A stretch of 64,000 bases of DNA, from contig JALJCS010000035.1 of the NCBI GenBank assembly GCA_023055355.1, forward strand, positions 4,278,001-4,342,000. Direction: 5' to 3'. The stretch is from Agelaius tricolor. Its lineage: Eukaryota; Chordata; Aves; Passeriformes; Icteridae. Numbering within the stretch: position 1 is the stretch's first letter; the number at the start of each line of letters is the position of its first letter. Of this stretch, positions 11,345-24,131 are shown piece by piece. A program made the position numbers and the translations under genes. The notes beneath the pieces were generated by a model. It was not told where the DNA came from, ran no database searches, and was given only the letters and a program-made list of their open reading frames with translations.

Positions 11345-12104
11345 TGTCCTGGTTTAGGGCAAATTTGGGAGGAAAACTCCAAATGGGGTCCCTGTAGAAA
11401 GAAAATTCAAGTGGCCCCTCCCTCCTATTGGTTTGGGAGACATAAACCTCCTTTGAAAAAAGTGGAAAAATTGTTTATTTAACAATTAAAAACTGTTTAT
11501 TTAACATGCAAAGTACTCACAGACATGGAAAATGAATAATATTAAACAATGGAACCTCTCACTGTTCTGAAGAGATGGCAAACTCAGAAAGTCCTTGTGG
11601 TGGGGTGTGGCTCTGCTTGCTCAGTCTCCATCAGTCCCTCTGGCACTGGAAATGCCACATCCAGGCCCCAGTGGGCCACAGGTGTGAGCTCCTGGTGTTT
11701 TTCTGGGTGTTCAGTCCAGAGCAGGGCTGAGCAGTTCCAAGAAAAAGACAAACCACAGTCCAGGGAACTTCTCTGCCTCAGCCAGCTAAAAAATAACTAA
11801 AAGCAAAGCAGAGCTCTGTCTTGCTGTCTGTCTGTGCTGCAGACAACACAGTCCAGGAGAAGGAATGTGGAGGAGCAAGTGCAGCTTCTGAAAGCCACAC
11901 TTTGTTATTAACTCTGTTATTAAAAAATAAGTGTGGTTAACAAAAATTGTGGAACCACACTTTGTTATTAACTTTGTTAACAAACTCCACACTTCTTCTC
12001 AACCCCTTTACTCTCAGAATCAATCTTAAAGGTGCAGAACTTAATATCCAGCACAAACAGAACAGACAATGGGGATACAAGCATCATAAAGCCACCCTAG
12101 GACA
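11345..12104. mobile_element. Solo LTR, family D, with CCCAG target duplication
   Basis: The 760-bp element starts TGTCCTGGTTTAGGGC and ends CCTAGGACA, an inverted terminal match. It is flanked by a perfect 5-bp duplication CCCAG at 11340-11344 and 12105-12109. No retroviral coding region is present, so it is a solo LTR, and five bases suggest an ERVL-type integrase. An internal ~50-bp motif around CCACACTTTGTTATTAACT is repeated at about 11895-11990. Orientation is uncertain: AATAAA-like signals near 11470-11510 lie on the minus strand. Confidence 0.85.
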
Positions 12105-12109
12105 CCCAG

Positions 12110-13325
12110 CAAAAGACCTTGGGGGTCTTGAGCTGATCCTTGGTAACTGTGCAGGCCCTCAAAGCTCCCTCACAGAACATCATGGTTTGGGTCACCACAG
12201 CTGCAGGAAAGGGGTAATAAATGCAGGGGGGCTGTAACCCACCAGAAATAAAGCCTCAAATACATTATAGCAAAGGTCATCGATGCACACACATCACTGC
12301 TCAGTGACACTGAGTGACACTGAGGGGAGGAGGGACCATCCCTGGGGATGTTCTCTGCTCCCTGGAGCTGCTCTCTGTTCCCTGGAGCTGTTCTCTGGAG
12401 CCGCTCTGGACCTGGGGCACCTCCAGACAAGACACAGTGACAGATTCATCTGGGCTTTTGTGAGCAGTGTCCATGTGCTCAGGGTCCAAAAGCAGCCCAG
12501 GACCCTCCTCAGCGCTTCCCAAAGCCTGGGGCTGGCTCTGCCCATGTTCCATCCTGGAGCCTCCTGTCCAGCCTCAGGCTGCTGGGTCTTCGTGGACAAG
12601 CAGTGATCCCAGAGCAGGACAATGCCAGCAGGCCCTGGAGCTGTAATGTGCTGTGACAAGGCACTTCCCTAAGTTCTGCCGGCACACAGCCTTGCCCTTG
12701 AGATAACGGAGATAATTGGATTGCAGGAGCTGCCGTGCCCAAGTGCTTTGGGCATTAGGATCACTTGGGCACTGTAATCCCCTGTCCCCCCAGGCGACCC
12801 TGCTGGGGACAGGGAGCTCTGCTGTTGACACAAACAGCTCGGCTCCACCGCTGGCTCAGCCTCTTTGCTGCATTCACGCCCCTGCCCAGCTCTGCTCAAC
12901 GGGGCAGAGAGGCTCCGAGGGATCTCCTGTGCCACTGAGCATCACCAGCCAGAGGCAGCAAAAACAAACCCCTCCATTTGCTCCTCAGAGCACTGGCAAA
13001 GAGCAGGGAGGGCATGGCAGTGTCCTAAAGCCACCTTTGCATCCCCAAACACGGGATGCTCCCCGAGACTGCTGAAAGGGACCAAGGGAAGGCAGCAAAA
13101 CCCCTGGGCAGGGGTGGCCTTGCTGCTGTCAGAGCAGGAAATGTGGGTGCTGAGGATCCACCCACCAGCCTGAAGTCCCTCTGACTGCAGCCTGCAGAAG
13201 ATGCAACATTTCCCTCAACACCTGAAATGCAGGAACACTGCTCAGCTGACAGGCGGCAGAGAGAGGGCACCTGACAGTGCCCTGGGGAGATTCACCAACC
13301 ACAAGGGTGCCAGAACCTGCCCTCT
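12110..13325. other. Intergenic DNA between LTR D and the GAGCTG minisatellite
   Basis: Mostly unique GC-rich sequence. A short block at 12345-12420 carries the same CTGGAGCTGTTCTCTG motif as the large array 1 kb to the right. No exon or RNA gene is recognised. Confidence 0.55.
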
Positions 13326-13925
13326 GGTCCATGGGGCTGCTCTCTGTTCCCCAGGGCTGTTCTCCAGTTCACAGGGCTGTTCTCCGACCCCTGGAGCTGC
13401 TCCTTGGTCACTGGAGCTGTTCTCTGGAGCTGTTCTCTGGTTTCTTGATCTGTGTTTTGGTCACGAGCTGTTCTCTGGAGCTATTCCCTGGAGCTGTTCT
13501 CCATGTTTTCATGTCTCTGGAGCTGTTCTCTGGTCCCTGCAGCTGTTCTCTATGTTTTCTGGTCCCCAGAGATGTTCTCTGTTCCCTTGATCTGTTCTTT
13601 CATCGCTGGAGCTGTTCTCTGACCCCTGGAGCTGCTCTTTGGTCCCCAGAGCTGTTCTCTGGAGCTGTTCCCTGGTCCCCAGAGCTGTTCTCTGATCCCT
13701 GGAGCTGTTGTCTGGTTTCTGGAGCTGTTTTCTATGTTTTCTTGTCCCTGGGGATGTTCTCTGGTCCCCAGAGCTGTCCCCTGGATCTGTTCTCTGTTCT
13801 CTGGAGCTGTTCTCTGCTCCCTGGAGTTGTTCTCTGGCCTCTGAGCTGTTTTCTGGAGCTGTTCTCTGATCCTGGAGCTGTTTTCTGGAGTTGCTCTCTG
13901 TTCCCTGGAGCTGCATGGCTGGGTC
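13326..13925. repeat. Minisatellite of CTGGAGCTGTTCTCTG units
   Basis: About 600 bp of loosely repeated GGAGCTGTTCTCTG and GGTCCCCAGAGCTGTTCTCTG units with variable spacing. It forces long leucine/cysteine-rich or glutamine/asparagine-rich open frames on the two strands, which are artefacts. A small satellite block of the same motif lies at 12345-12420. Confidence 0.85.
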
Positions 13926-15893
13926 CCAGTGGGCTGTACCACCAGGCAGACGCTGATCTCTGTCCCCTCCTGCCCTGGGGCAGCAGCTGGGAGCCCAGGG
14001 GTGATGTTCAGCACTTCTGCACTGCCTGAAGGCATCCCCGGGGGCAGACCCAGCAGGGCTGAGGCCGGGTGCAGCCCCCAGCCCATGGGAGCATCCCGAG
14101 GGGAGCAGGGGGAGCATTCCAGCCCTGGATCCCAGGGGTGCTGCAGCCCCCAGCACTCAGGATGGGTGTGGGAGTGTCAGGGGGTGGGGCAGTCAGGATG
14201 GACAGAGATGAGAGATCTCTGCAGCCAGGACTGGAATTTGGGGTTTATTGCAAAGGGCCTGGGTGCAGGGCCCTGCTGGGAGCTGCCAGCCACAGCTCAG
14301 AGCAGGCCTGAGAGAAGAGAGGGGGAGAGAGGATGAGAGGGTGAGAGAGTAAAAGGGAAAGAGAGCAAAGTTCCCATTACAATACCATAAATCTTCTTCT
14401 GTGCTGAATATTCTGATTCTCACTAACCAATCTAGTACAAGATACAAATCCTACAGCATTTCCATACAGCCTATAAGAATCATTACATTGCCATACTGTG
14501 TTACATTTTAAACCCGAAAAACTCCTCTTTGGGCCCCTTCTGCCAAGCTGGCAGGGTCTGCTCTGACCCTTGGGCCTGTCTGCAAACAGAGGGTGTTGTC
14601 CCATCAAAAGGGGATTACCTTCAGCTGGCCACTCCATTGTTTTCCAGTTGTTCCGTAACTAAGGTATCTCAAAGCTTGCTTTCATTTCAATCTCCCTTAT
14701 AGTTTCTATAATCTCAAAATCTTTTGCCAGGCAATCATATTTATAAGGCTTTCCTGTTTCATCTTCCCCAGCAGATGGGCTCTCAGCATCACTGGGGAGC
14801 AGGAGGAGCATCCCAGCCCGGGATCCCCAGGGGTGCTGCAGCCCCAGCGCTGGTGGCACAGCCAGGACCCGTCCTGTGCTCAGGTTCTGCTGGAGGAGCA
14901 GAGCCAGGTCAGGAGTAGAACCCGGGATTCTGCAGCTCCCGACAGCTCAGGGCTGTCAGCGCTGCCTTGCAGGGGAATTTGGGCAGCTCCTGCTCCTGCA
15001 GCCTGTCAGCACTGTGAATCCTTCACTTCCATTAGCTGCTAATTCGCTAATTCAGCAGAGGAGAATAATCGATGTAGGGATCACTCCTCAGCTCCCAATA
15101 GGATTATGTGTTCTGAGAGCAGCGGGGAAGCTGAATTTCCCTTTCTCCTCCTGCTTAAATAAACTCATGCATTTCTCTCACTATGTTAATTAAACCCAGC
15201 AACGACCCCGGCTTCACCGAGAAGCAAACACAAAAGGTGAAAGGAAAACCTAAAGCAGCTTTATCGGTCACAAAGGGCTCCTGGCTCCCCGGCTGCAAAG
15301 GGAGACGCTCTGAGGAAACACGAGCAGCAATTAAAAATTAAAGAGAGAGGAGGATGTGCGCAGCAGAGAAGGGAGGTGCAGTGGGATCGCATTAAGGGAC
15401 AGCTCCTGATCCCCCTGGGGAGCACAATTCCCCCACTGGGCAGCTCTGCCCAGCTCCATCCAGGCAGGGAGGAGGCAGCAAGGAAGGGACAGAGCCCAGG
15501 GGAAAGGAGAGCAGCAGGGCAGGGTGGGAAACGCTGAACCATTGCTCCTGAAGAGGACAGAGCATCCTTCCTCCCTTTGGGTGGGGTTGTTTGAGGCTAA
15601 ACACCCCCGAGAGCCCTCACCGGGAAGGGGAGCAGGGAAAGTCATCCCCGAGGGCTGGATGTGCCCCTTGGCCAGGCAGATTCTCAGAGCTGCCAGCTCA
15701 GGTTTGCCTCTCCCCCCCGCCTCTCTGTCACACTCAGCTGAGCACATTTCCCAGCCCGGTGCGGTCCCAGGAGGACAATGCATTGCTCAGCCATTGGATT
15801 AGCATCGAAAGGACAAGAAAAACACTCTGGAGGAGCCTCCCAGGCTTGTTAGCACGTTATCCTGAGCTCCTGCAGCAAGTGCTGCCTGCCCAG
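13926..15893. other. Intergenic unique DNA, with an AT-rich island at 15010-15200
   Basis: No gene is recognised. A purine-rich stretch (GAGAGAGG) lies at 14310-14370. The segment 15010-15200 is richer in TAAT-type motifs than its surroundings, with CTAATTCGCTAATTC and GTTAATTAAAC, and could be regulatory. The rest is GC-rich unique sequence. Confidence 0.5.
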
Positions 15894-17103
15894 AGAGGGA
15901 GAGTCCAGGAGCTCCTCCAGCCACCCCACAGGATGAGGATGGATTTTATCCCCTGCAGAACAAACCTGGGAGAGTCCAGGAGCTCCCCCAGCCATCCCAT
16001 GGGATAGATTTTATCCCCTGGGGAACAAACCTGGGAGAGTCCAGGAGCCCCTCCAGCCACCCCACAGGATGAGGGTGGATTTTATCCCCTGGGGAACAAA
16101 CCTGGGAGAGTCCAGGAGCTCCTCCAGCCACCCCACAGGATGAGGGTGGATTTTATCCCCTGGGGAACAAACCTGGGAGAGTCCAGAAGTCCCCCCCAAG
16201 CCACCCCACAGGATGAGGATGTATTTTATCCCCTGGGGAACAAACCTGGGAGAGTCCAGGAGCTCCTCCAACCACCCCACAGGATGAGGATGGATTTTAT
16301 CCCCTGCAGAACAAGCCTGGGAGAGTCCAGAAGTCCCCCCCAAGCCACCCCACAGGATGAGGATGGATTTTATCCTGTGCAGAACAAGCCTAGGAGGGTC
16401 CAGGAGCTCCCCCAGCCATCCCATGGGATGGATTTTATCCCCTGGGGAACATGGGATGAGGATGGATTTTATCCCCTGGGGAACACGGGATGAGGATGGA
16501 TTTTATCCTGTGCAGAACAAGCCTGGGAGAGTCCAGGAGCTCCCCCAGCATCCCACAGGATGAGGATGGATTTTATCCCCTGCAGAACAAGCCCAGCAGG
16601 GTCCAGGAGCTCCCCCTGCCATCCCACAGGATGGATTTTATCCCCTGGGGAATAAACCCTGGCCCAGCAGAGTCCAGGAGCTCCTCCAGCCATCCCATGG
16701 GATGAGGATGGATTTTATCCCCTGCAGAACAAGCCTGGGTGAGTCCAGGAGCTCCCCCAGTATTCCACAGGATGAGGATGGATTTTATCCCCTGGGGAAT
16801 AAACCCAGGAGAGTCCAGGAGCTCCCCCAGTATTCCACAGGATGAGGATGGATTTTATCCCCTGGGGAACAAACCCAGGAGAGTCCAGGAGCTCCCCCAG
16901 CCCTCCCATGGGATGAGGATGGATTTTATGCCCTGGAGAACAAACATGGGAGAGTCCAGGAGCTCCCCCAGCATTCCCAAGGATTAAGAATGAATTTTAT
17001 CCCCTGGATAACAAGTCCTGACCCAGCAGAGTCCAGGAGCTCCCCCAGCCACCCCACGGGATGAGGATGGATTTTATCCCCTGGGGAACAAACCCACTGA
17101 CCT
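15894..17103. repeat. ~71-bp satellite array, about 18 units
   Basis: A unit of about 71 bp reads GAGAGTCCAGGAGCTCCCCC, then AGCCACCCCACAGGATGAGG, then ATGGATTTTATCCCCTGGGG, then AACAAACCTGG. It is repeated head to tail about 18 times, judged by the recurring GATTTTATCC. Three units near 16430-16500 are shortened to about 35 bp, keeping only GGATGAGGATGGATTTTATC plus a short tail, so sub-units have been duplicated or lost. The 60-140-codon open frames in both directions follow the unit and are not genes. Confidence 0.95.
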
Positions 17104-20100
17104 GGGGGCATCACCCTGCACAGGGTGGAGCTCAAGGTGAAAAGTGCTTCACATGGGGCTGAAGAAGGGGAGAAGGGAGAGCTGTAACCCCCCCAAGAGG
17201 CTCCTGTATCCACAAGGACTTCCCCAGCCACCCAGGGCTCACTTCAACAGCCCAAAATGAGCCCAGCAGGGCACTGAGCCCCCTGCAAGGGGCTGTGAGT
17301 CCCTGCAGTGAGCAGCCAGTGCTGGAGCAGGAGGAAGGTTCAGCCAAATTAAGAGGGACAAGATATATCAAGCTTCAGCTGTAATTAAAGAAAATCAGGT
17401 CAGGGGTGAGAAGAAGCCTCCAGCCTTTTAATTACTGCAGGAGGGTCGGGGCTGCTGCACAGCACTCACAGCCCTGTTGCTGTGTCAGGAGGCTGAGAGT
17501 GGGATAAGTCTCATTTTGCAGCCCCCTCTCTGCCAAAAGACTTCAAAATGAATCCAGGAAATCCTAAACTGTCCTGAGTTATTCAAATTCATGGTGAAAC
17601 AAATGGAAAGCCCCCAGCTATGGCTGGGATCATGCAATTAGACTGTGAGAAAATAAACCTCGAAACCCTCAGACATTCAAACCTGAGAGACTTCATGAAG
17701 AAAAATGTTCGCTTTTCACATACAATGAGTGGAAATAATTTTAGATTTTTATTATTATTATTATTATTATTTTAGAAAGGAAATAAGCATATTTCAATCC
17801 AGTCAAGAGTGAAATTGAGTTGAACAACAAAGCAATTTCTATTAGTGGAGACCAAGGGGGAAAAATATGGATGAATAGGAAATGCACAAAGAAATGTGTC
17901 AAACAATGGTAGAATTAGGAATTAAGAGACTTTGCTTCACTGCTGATAATATAAGCACATAATGATCTACCTCATCCCTTATGTGCTCCCTTCCTGTAAC
18001 AACAACACTGTAAAATCACAACAGTGGAACAGATTGGGGTTTAATTCTGCCCTCCATCCAGCAGGGGAGGGAATGGGGTGCTGTGCTTTGGATCCCCCAT
18101 TAGGGCTGGTCCCCTTTTCCTACAGAGCATCATCTCCTCTTCCCATCCCACTCCTCTTCACCTTCTCCACTCACTGGGGTGCTTTTGGGGACAGGCAGCA
18201 TCCAGCTGTCCCCTCCTGAGGGTCCCCATCCCAGGCCACACAGCAACACCGTGGGTTCCCTCCTCATCTCATCTCCATTGCCAAGGATCCAGGTCCTTTG
18301 GTTAAAAACTTAAAGTTTGAATAGTCTTAATCATCAAATCTTAAAGCAATTACACTGCCCTAAATCTTTATTGGCTTTAAAGATTAACTTCTCATCTGCA
18401 GCAAGGCAGCTCCACTTGTTTCTGCTCAGCAGGATCACAATTTAAATATGGAGACAAAGGAATATTGATCACGCCCTATATTGCTAAATGGAATTTTTTG
18501 TACCTCTTTCCTTCATTTTTCTTTCTTTTCTATATTTCTTCTCCTGCAGACAAGGCAGTGAAGGTGAACTGCTGCAGGAGCCGAGGCTGGAGCTGCCAGG
18601 TGCTCTGTCACAGAGGCAGGGAGGAATGCAAAACTCAATTTCCAGCAAGTCCTGATCCCTTTGAAATCAATTAGGCGGCTCCCGAGGCCCTGGGTTGAAA
18701 GGAGACGGACGGAGGCAATCAAGGGGAGCAGCACTTGAGTAAAAGAGCAGTAAAAGCACAGAGCAATTCCCTAAAATGCTGCTGATCCATCAGCTAAGAG
18801 GCTCTGTGAAGGAAGCCAGGGTTGGAACAGCTGGTTTTGTACCAGCCCTCCTTCCCAGGGCACGGCCAAAGCCACCCCAGTGCCGTGGGACAGCTGGGAC
18901 ACAGCCCGTGGTGGCTTCTCCCCGAGCTTGGATCTAGCCCAGATGTGTCCATTAGGGACAAGACCTCGTTCCCAAAGGGCATTTTGCCCCAAAATGGGGT
19001 GGTTCCACTCCTTCAGCATCCCCCTGGCACAACAGGCATCCAGAAAGGGGCACCACAAGGAGCACATGGTGGCATTTGTGTCACCCAGAGGGGCCCTGGC
19101 AGGGGGAAAAGCCAACAGAGGACAGGCAGTTCCTCAGGGAAGGATGGTTTCAGGTTTTCTCTCTCCATTTCCTAGCTCAGGAGGGAAGAGCACATGGCTG
19201 GCAGAGCTTGTTCCCACATTTACCCACATCAAAGCTCTCTCAGAGCCTCTGTCTTCTGGATTTCCAAAAGGAAAAGGAGAAAATCAGAATCAGCAAACTG
19301 AGGAGCAATTGGAGCTGCACTTGGGCTTAAAGAGGATTGATAAGTCTCCTCCACACCAGTAAATAACCAGCCTTTGCTCCTTGCCCAGAGGTGGGAGCAT
19401 CCCTTCTCCAAACACCTGCAATAAGACACTTGCAATTACTGCTTTGTCTCCTGGAAACTAGTAAATAATTCAAACAACCCTGCTTCTTTTTTTTTTTTTT
19501 TCCTTTCCCCTTTTGTTTTTCATTTTAATTAATCCACATAGAATTTTGTCCTCCAAACACAATCACAGCAGCCCAGGAACAGCCAGCAGAGGATCTCATT
19601 ACGCAGCTTCCCAGCCAGATCCTGCAGCCATTATTAATAGAGACTTCACCGAGTGAGGAATTAATAAACCCTGATGGCAAGGGGGAAGGGAAGCACTCCT
19701 GGTGCACATCAGCCTCTCCTCTTGTCCCTGGGATGGCTGTTAGAGGTTGCCAGGGGGTTGCCATGCTTTAGGGACAGCCAAATCTGCCTCCTGCAGCCGA
19801 GTGCCACCACCCTGTGTCAGTGCCGGTGGCCCAGGAGGAGATGCTGAGTTCAGACCGAGTGAGGGAGTCAGGAAAGCTGGCTCAGCACACACAGGTCACT
19901 GCACAGCCCCTGGCAGCGTCCAAGGGTGTGTTTTCACAGAGCTGTGCTAATCCTTCCTCTCTCTGCTCGCAGCAGGAGCAGGTGGTGCCTGGAGCGCTGC
20001 CTCAGCATCAGGAATTGCTCTCACCTGGGCGTGGCTTTATGGAGTGTCTGTCAGACACACAGGACCCCCAGATCCCTGCCCTGGGAGGAGAGAGCAGGAT

Positions 20101-20221
20101 TGTGCCCCCCAGCACCCCAGTGTGGGGTAAAACCCCGTGTCCAGCTGGTTTTGAGGGTTTGGATCCTGCCTCAATACTCAAACCCACATGGTGCCTGTGT
20201 TTGTGAGTGTCCTGTGGTGAG
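17104..20221. other. Intergenic unique DNA, partly AT-rich
   Basis: From 17370 to 18500 the base composition shifts to AT-rich, with a short (ATT)n run at 17745-17775. Homeobox-site-like strings such as TTAATCATCAAATC and TAAAGATTAACTT occur at 18310-18400. A T-run lies at 19488-19502. No exon, RNA gene or transposon is recognised. Confidence 0.5.
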
Positions 20222-21525
20222 CATCCATCCATCATCCATCCATCATCCATCCATCATCCATCCATCCATCCATCCCTGTCCATCCATCCATCATCCATCC
20301 ATCCATCCATCATCCATCCATCATCCATCCATCATCCATCCATCCATCCATCCCTGTCCATCCATCCATCATCCATCCATCCATCCATCCCTGTCCATCC
20401 ATCCATCATCCATCCATCCATCCATCATCCATCCATCCATCCCTGTCCATCCATCCATCCATCCATCCATCCATCCATCCATCCATCCATCATCCATCCA
20501 TCATCCATCCCTGTCCATCCATCCATCCATCCATCCATCCATCCATCCATCCATCCATCCCTGTCCATCCATCCATCCATCCATCATCCATCCATCCATC
20601 CCTGTCCATCCATCCATCATCCATCCATCCATCCATCATCCATCCATCCATCCATCCATCATCCATCCATCCATCCCTGTCCATCCATCATCCATCCATC
20701 ATCCATCCATCCATCCATCCATCCATCCATCCATCATCCATCCATCCACCCATCCCTGTCCATCCATCCATCCATCCATCCATCCATCCATCATCCATCC
20801 ATCCATCCATCCATCCATCATCCATCCATCCATCCATCCATCCATCCATCCATCCATCATCCATCCATCCCTGTCCATCCATCCATCCATCCATCCATCA
20901 TCCATCCATCCATCCATCCATCCATCCATCATCCATCCATCCATCCATCATCCATCCATCATCCATCCATCCATTCATCCCTTATCCATCCATCCATCCC
21001 TTATCCATCCATCCATCCATCCATCCATCCCTTATCCATCCATCCATCCATCCATCATCCATCCCTCCATCCCTGTCCATCCATCCATCCATCCCTGTCC
21101 ATCCATCCCTGTCCATCCATCCATCCATCATCCATCCATCCATCCATCCATCCATCCATCCATCATCCATCCCTCCATCCATCATCCATCCATCCATCCC
21201 TGTCCATCCATCCATCATCCCTCCCTCCCTCATCCATCCATCATCCATCCATCCATCCATCCCTCCATCCCTGTCCATCCATCCCTCCATCCCTGTCCAT
21301 CCATCCATCCATCCATCCATCCATCCATCCATCCATCCATCCTTTATCCATCATCCATCCATCCATCCATCCATCCATCCCTCCCTCCCTCCCTCCCTCA
21401 TCCATCCATCCCTGTCCATCCATCCATCCATCCATCCATCCATCCATCCATCCATCCTTTATCCATCATCCATCCATCCATCCCTCCATCCATCCATCCA
21501 TCCATCCATCCACCCATCCCCTCAC
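20222..21525. repeat. 1.3-kb ATCC microsatellite with CCTGTCC interruptions
   Basis: Tetranucleotide ATCC repeats are broken at regular distances by ATC (a lost base) and by CCTGTCC. Towards the right end CCTTTATCC/CCTTATCC and CCTCCCTCC variants also appear. The recurring blocks give a higher-order pattern. Open frames of 460-540 codons made of His-Pro-Ser-Ile, or Met-Asp-Gly-Trp on the other strand, arise only because the units lack stop codons. Confidence 0.97.
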
Positions 21526-24131
21526 CCAGGATCTGCTCTGTTTGACCCCTCAGGAAGAAGAAAACGCCTCCTCCTTGGAGAACCCCCAGTTCCAGTGAGG
21601 TTTTCCTGACACAGGGCAGTCTGGATGGGACAGCACTGACTGCAGGCAGGGACACAAGGGACACCCCTCTCCTGAGGGCTGCTCCTGTAGGAAAATGCCA
21701 GCATTCCCTGGAGTAACTTGCACAGGGAGCAGGCCCAGCCAAGCAGGCTGGCAGCACACCCTGGTTCCTGTCTGGATTTTTCTCTCCTGGTTCCCCAGCC
21801 CCAGGAAGGCTGTGCTGGCTGTGCAGGCTGCAGGAGGGTGTGAATCACTTCAGCTCCACAGCTCCTCTGCCTTGATCAGCTGCACTTAGATAAACAGCAG
21901 CACATCAATAAGCAGCTCTAATTAGAGGTGTTAATAGCACTGGGAGCTGGGGGAAAGCACATGGAGGCAGGAGGGAGAGCATTGGCAATGTGAGGAGAGG
22001 GAGGGGAGGAGCAGGGAGACCTGGGATGCTCAGGACTTTCCCTTTCTGCCTTAGGGGGGCTTGGCACACACCCCACGAGTGGGACAATCAAGCTCCAGGA
22101 GCCCCCATGAAATTGCCAGGGAAATATCCTCCATCCTGATTATCTTGAATAATTTATGCAGATGCTGTCATGCATTCATATTTTATGGAAGTCTTGCAAA
22201 GCCGTGGATGTTCACAACCATTTGCTCCCTTCCAGAAATCTCCATCAGTGAGGGGTGCTGGGAGCTGGAGTGGAAATTACAGCTCAGGGACCTCAGCTCC
22301 CTGTGGCACTGGGGACAGGGCACGGAGCTGATCAGGGCAGCCACATTCCCAGGGCTGGGTTGTGCCCCTCCACCCCAGCATGCATCCCCCAGTACCTCCT
22401 GGGGACATGGGGACACTGGCACAGCAGCAAGGCTCCCACCACGACCCCACTCCCCACAGCCCTCCCCAGCCCTGACTCCCCAAAGCAAAGAGGCTCTGTG
22501 GTCCCATGGAGGGACTTGGGAAAGGGTCAGTGCCCACAGCACCATCCCCTGTGCCCAGGGAGCTGCCACACAGTGATGCTGAGCAGGACAAATGGGCAGG
22601 AGCTGCTCCCAGGGTCCCTCTGTCCCCTGATGGGTGGGACACAGCCTGGGGCAGAGGGGCCCCTGGGCTGCCACTGCCTGATGGTGGCCTGGGCACCCCT
22701 GCCAGCTCCAGCACTTCCAGTGCTTCCCCAGCAGCTGTCTCCCTGGAAAATGGAAGCAGGAAAGGGCATCACTTCCCTTTGGGAAAGGTGGGTGCAGCAA
22801 TTCCTTCCAGGAAGGGGCATGGATGAAAGGCTGTGGCTCCTCTGCTGCCCAGCTCCAGATGTGTCAGGCAGGACCTTTCTTTCCCAGGGATTCTCCAGGC
22901 TGTGGAGGGGCAGGAGCCATTCCCTCACCTTCCCCCAGGCAGTGTTATGTCTTTATACTAAAAACTACAATGTGTGCAATATTTACAATTACTTTCCAAT
23001 AACTATCACCTATGTTAGACAGTGAGATTCTACTCTAGACCAATCTGTAAGTGCCAACATCACAGCAGAAGATGGAAGCCAAGAAGAAGAAGGAGGAGAA
23101 AGGCTGGACATGCCCAGGTCCCTCCATCTTGCCCCCCTGAAACCCCATTCTACAAAACCCCAAAATCTAGATTTTCTCCCCATGATAAGTTCACTATCAT
23201 TCTACTTAATTTGTCATGGCTTGAAGATCTTCATCCAAGGCTGCTAACTTGCTCCATGGGTCATAATCCAAACCACAGGCATCCTGGGCTCTGTGCCAGG
23301 GTCTCTGAGCCCCCTGGCAGGGGTCCTGGCACTCCAGGACAGCCAGAGGGATGTCCTGGGTTCTGACACACATCTCCAGCTGCTTTGGGGTCAGGAGGGA
23401 TCAGGGCCTGGATTCAAGGCCACATGGGGGGCACTCAGTCAGTGCAGGAAAAGCAAAGGACTTTGTGGAGAGCCAACAGAGCAGGAGGAAGAAGGAGCAG
23501 GAGGTGGACAAGGAGGAGGAGAACAGATGGGATTAAGGGGAAAATTTGAGGAAACCAAGAAGAGGTGCTCAGAGAGTGCTGGAGGAGGATGTGGCCTCAG
23601 GGAAGCCTGCCAGGACCCAGCAGAGCAGAAAGTCAATGATACTACAGCAAAGACACTGGATATTTTCATTCCCTGCAGCTCCTGCTCCTCAGAGGAGAGC
23701 GAGGATGTCTGAAATGCAGGCAGAAATTCAGCCAGAGGCACTTTAGTGCTTGTTCAGCCTGTAAAACACGGGGAAGCAGAGCAGGGACAGGCTCAGAGGG
23801 GACAGAAAGGACTGGCACATGTCCCCAGGCAGCCCCTGTGTCACACACCCCACACTGGTTCTGTTTGCTCTCCCTTTGGGGACACCCAGGGGAAGCCTTT
23901 GCTCAATTCCAGCTGCCTCTGCCTGCAGCAATTCCCATCCATCCCAATTAATGAACCTTCCCCAAAAATGCACCAGGGGCCCCAGCTCCTGTGAGCAGGG
24001 AGGGGGGACACAGACAAACATCCCCTGCCACATGGGGGGGGCTGCTCTGAGCCTGACCCAGCTCACACTGACCATGGGCACGTCCAGCTGTCCCCACACT
24101 GGGCAGGGCACAAGCACCAGCAGCTCCACCG
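21526..24131. other. Intergenic unique DNA
   Basis: GC-rich non-repetitive sequence with a small AT-rich island at 22120-22215 that may be conserved. Purine-rich runs (AAGAAGAAGG, GAGGAGG) occur near 23075 and 23490-23530. No gene is recognised. Confidence 0.5.

Noticed and set aside
11345..12104. Internal retroviral gag/pol/env remnants next to the LTRs
   Set aside because: No retroviral protein motifs were seen beside any LTR; they appear to be solo LTRs.
13277..14156. 250-codon Leu/Cys-rich and 215-codon Gln/Asn-rich frames
   Set aside because: Products of the GAGCTG-type minisatellite.
15894..17103. CRISPR-like array
   Set aside because: Whole ~71-bp units are repeated without unique spacers, in a vertebrate genome; it is a satellite.
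19926..21598. Open frames of 539 and 463 codons rich in His-Pro-Ser-Ile
   Set aside because: They are direct translations of the ATCC microsatellite, which lacks stop codons in several frames.
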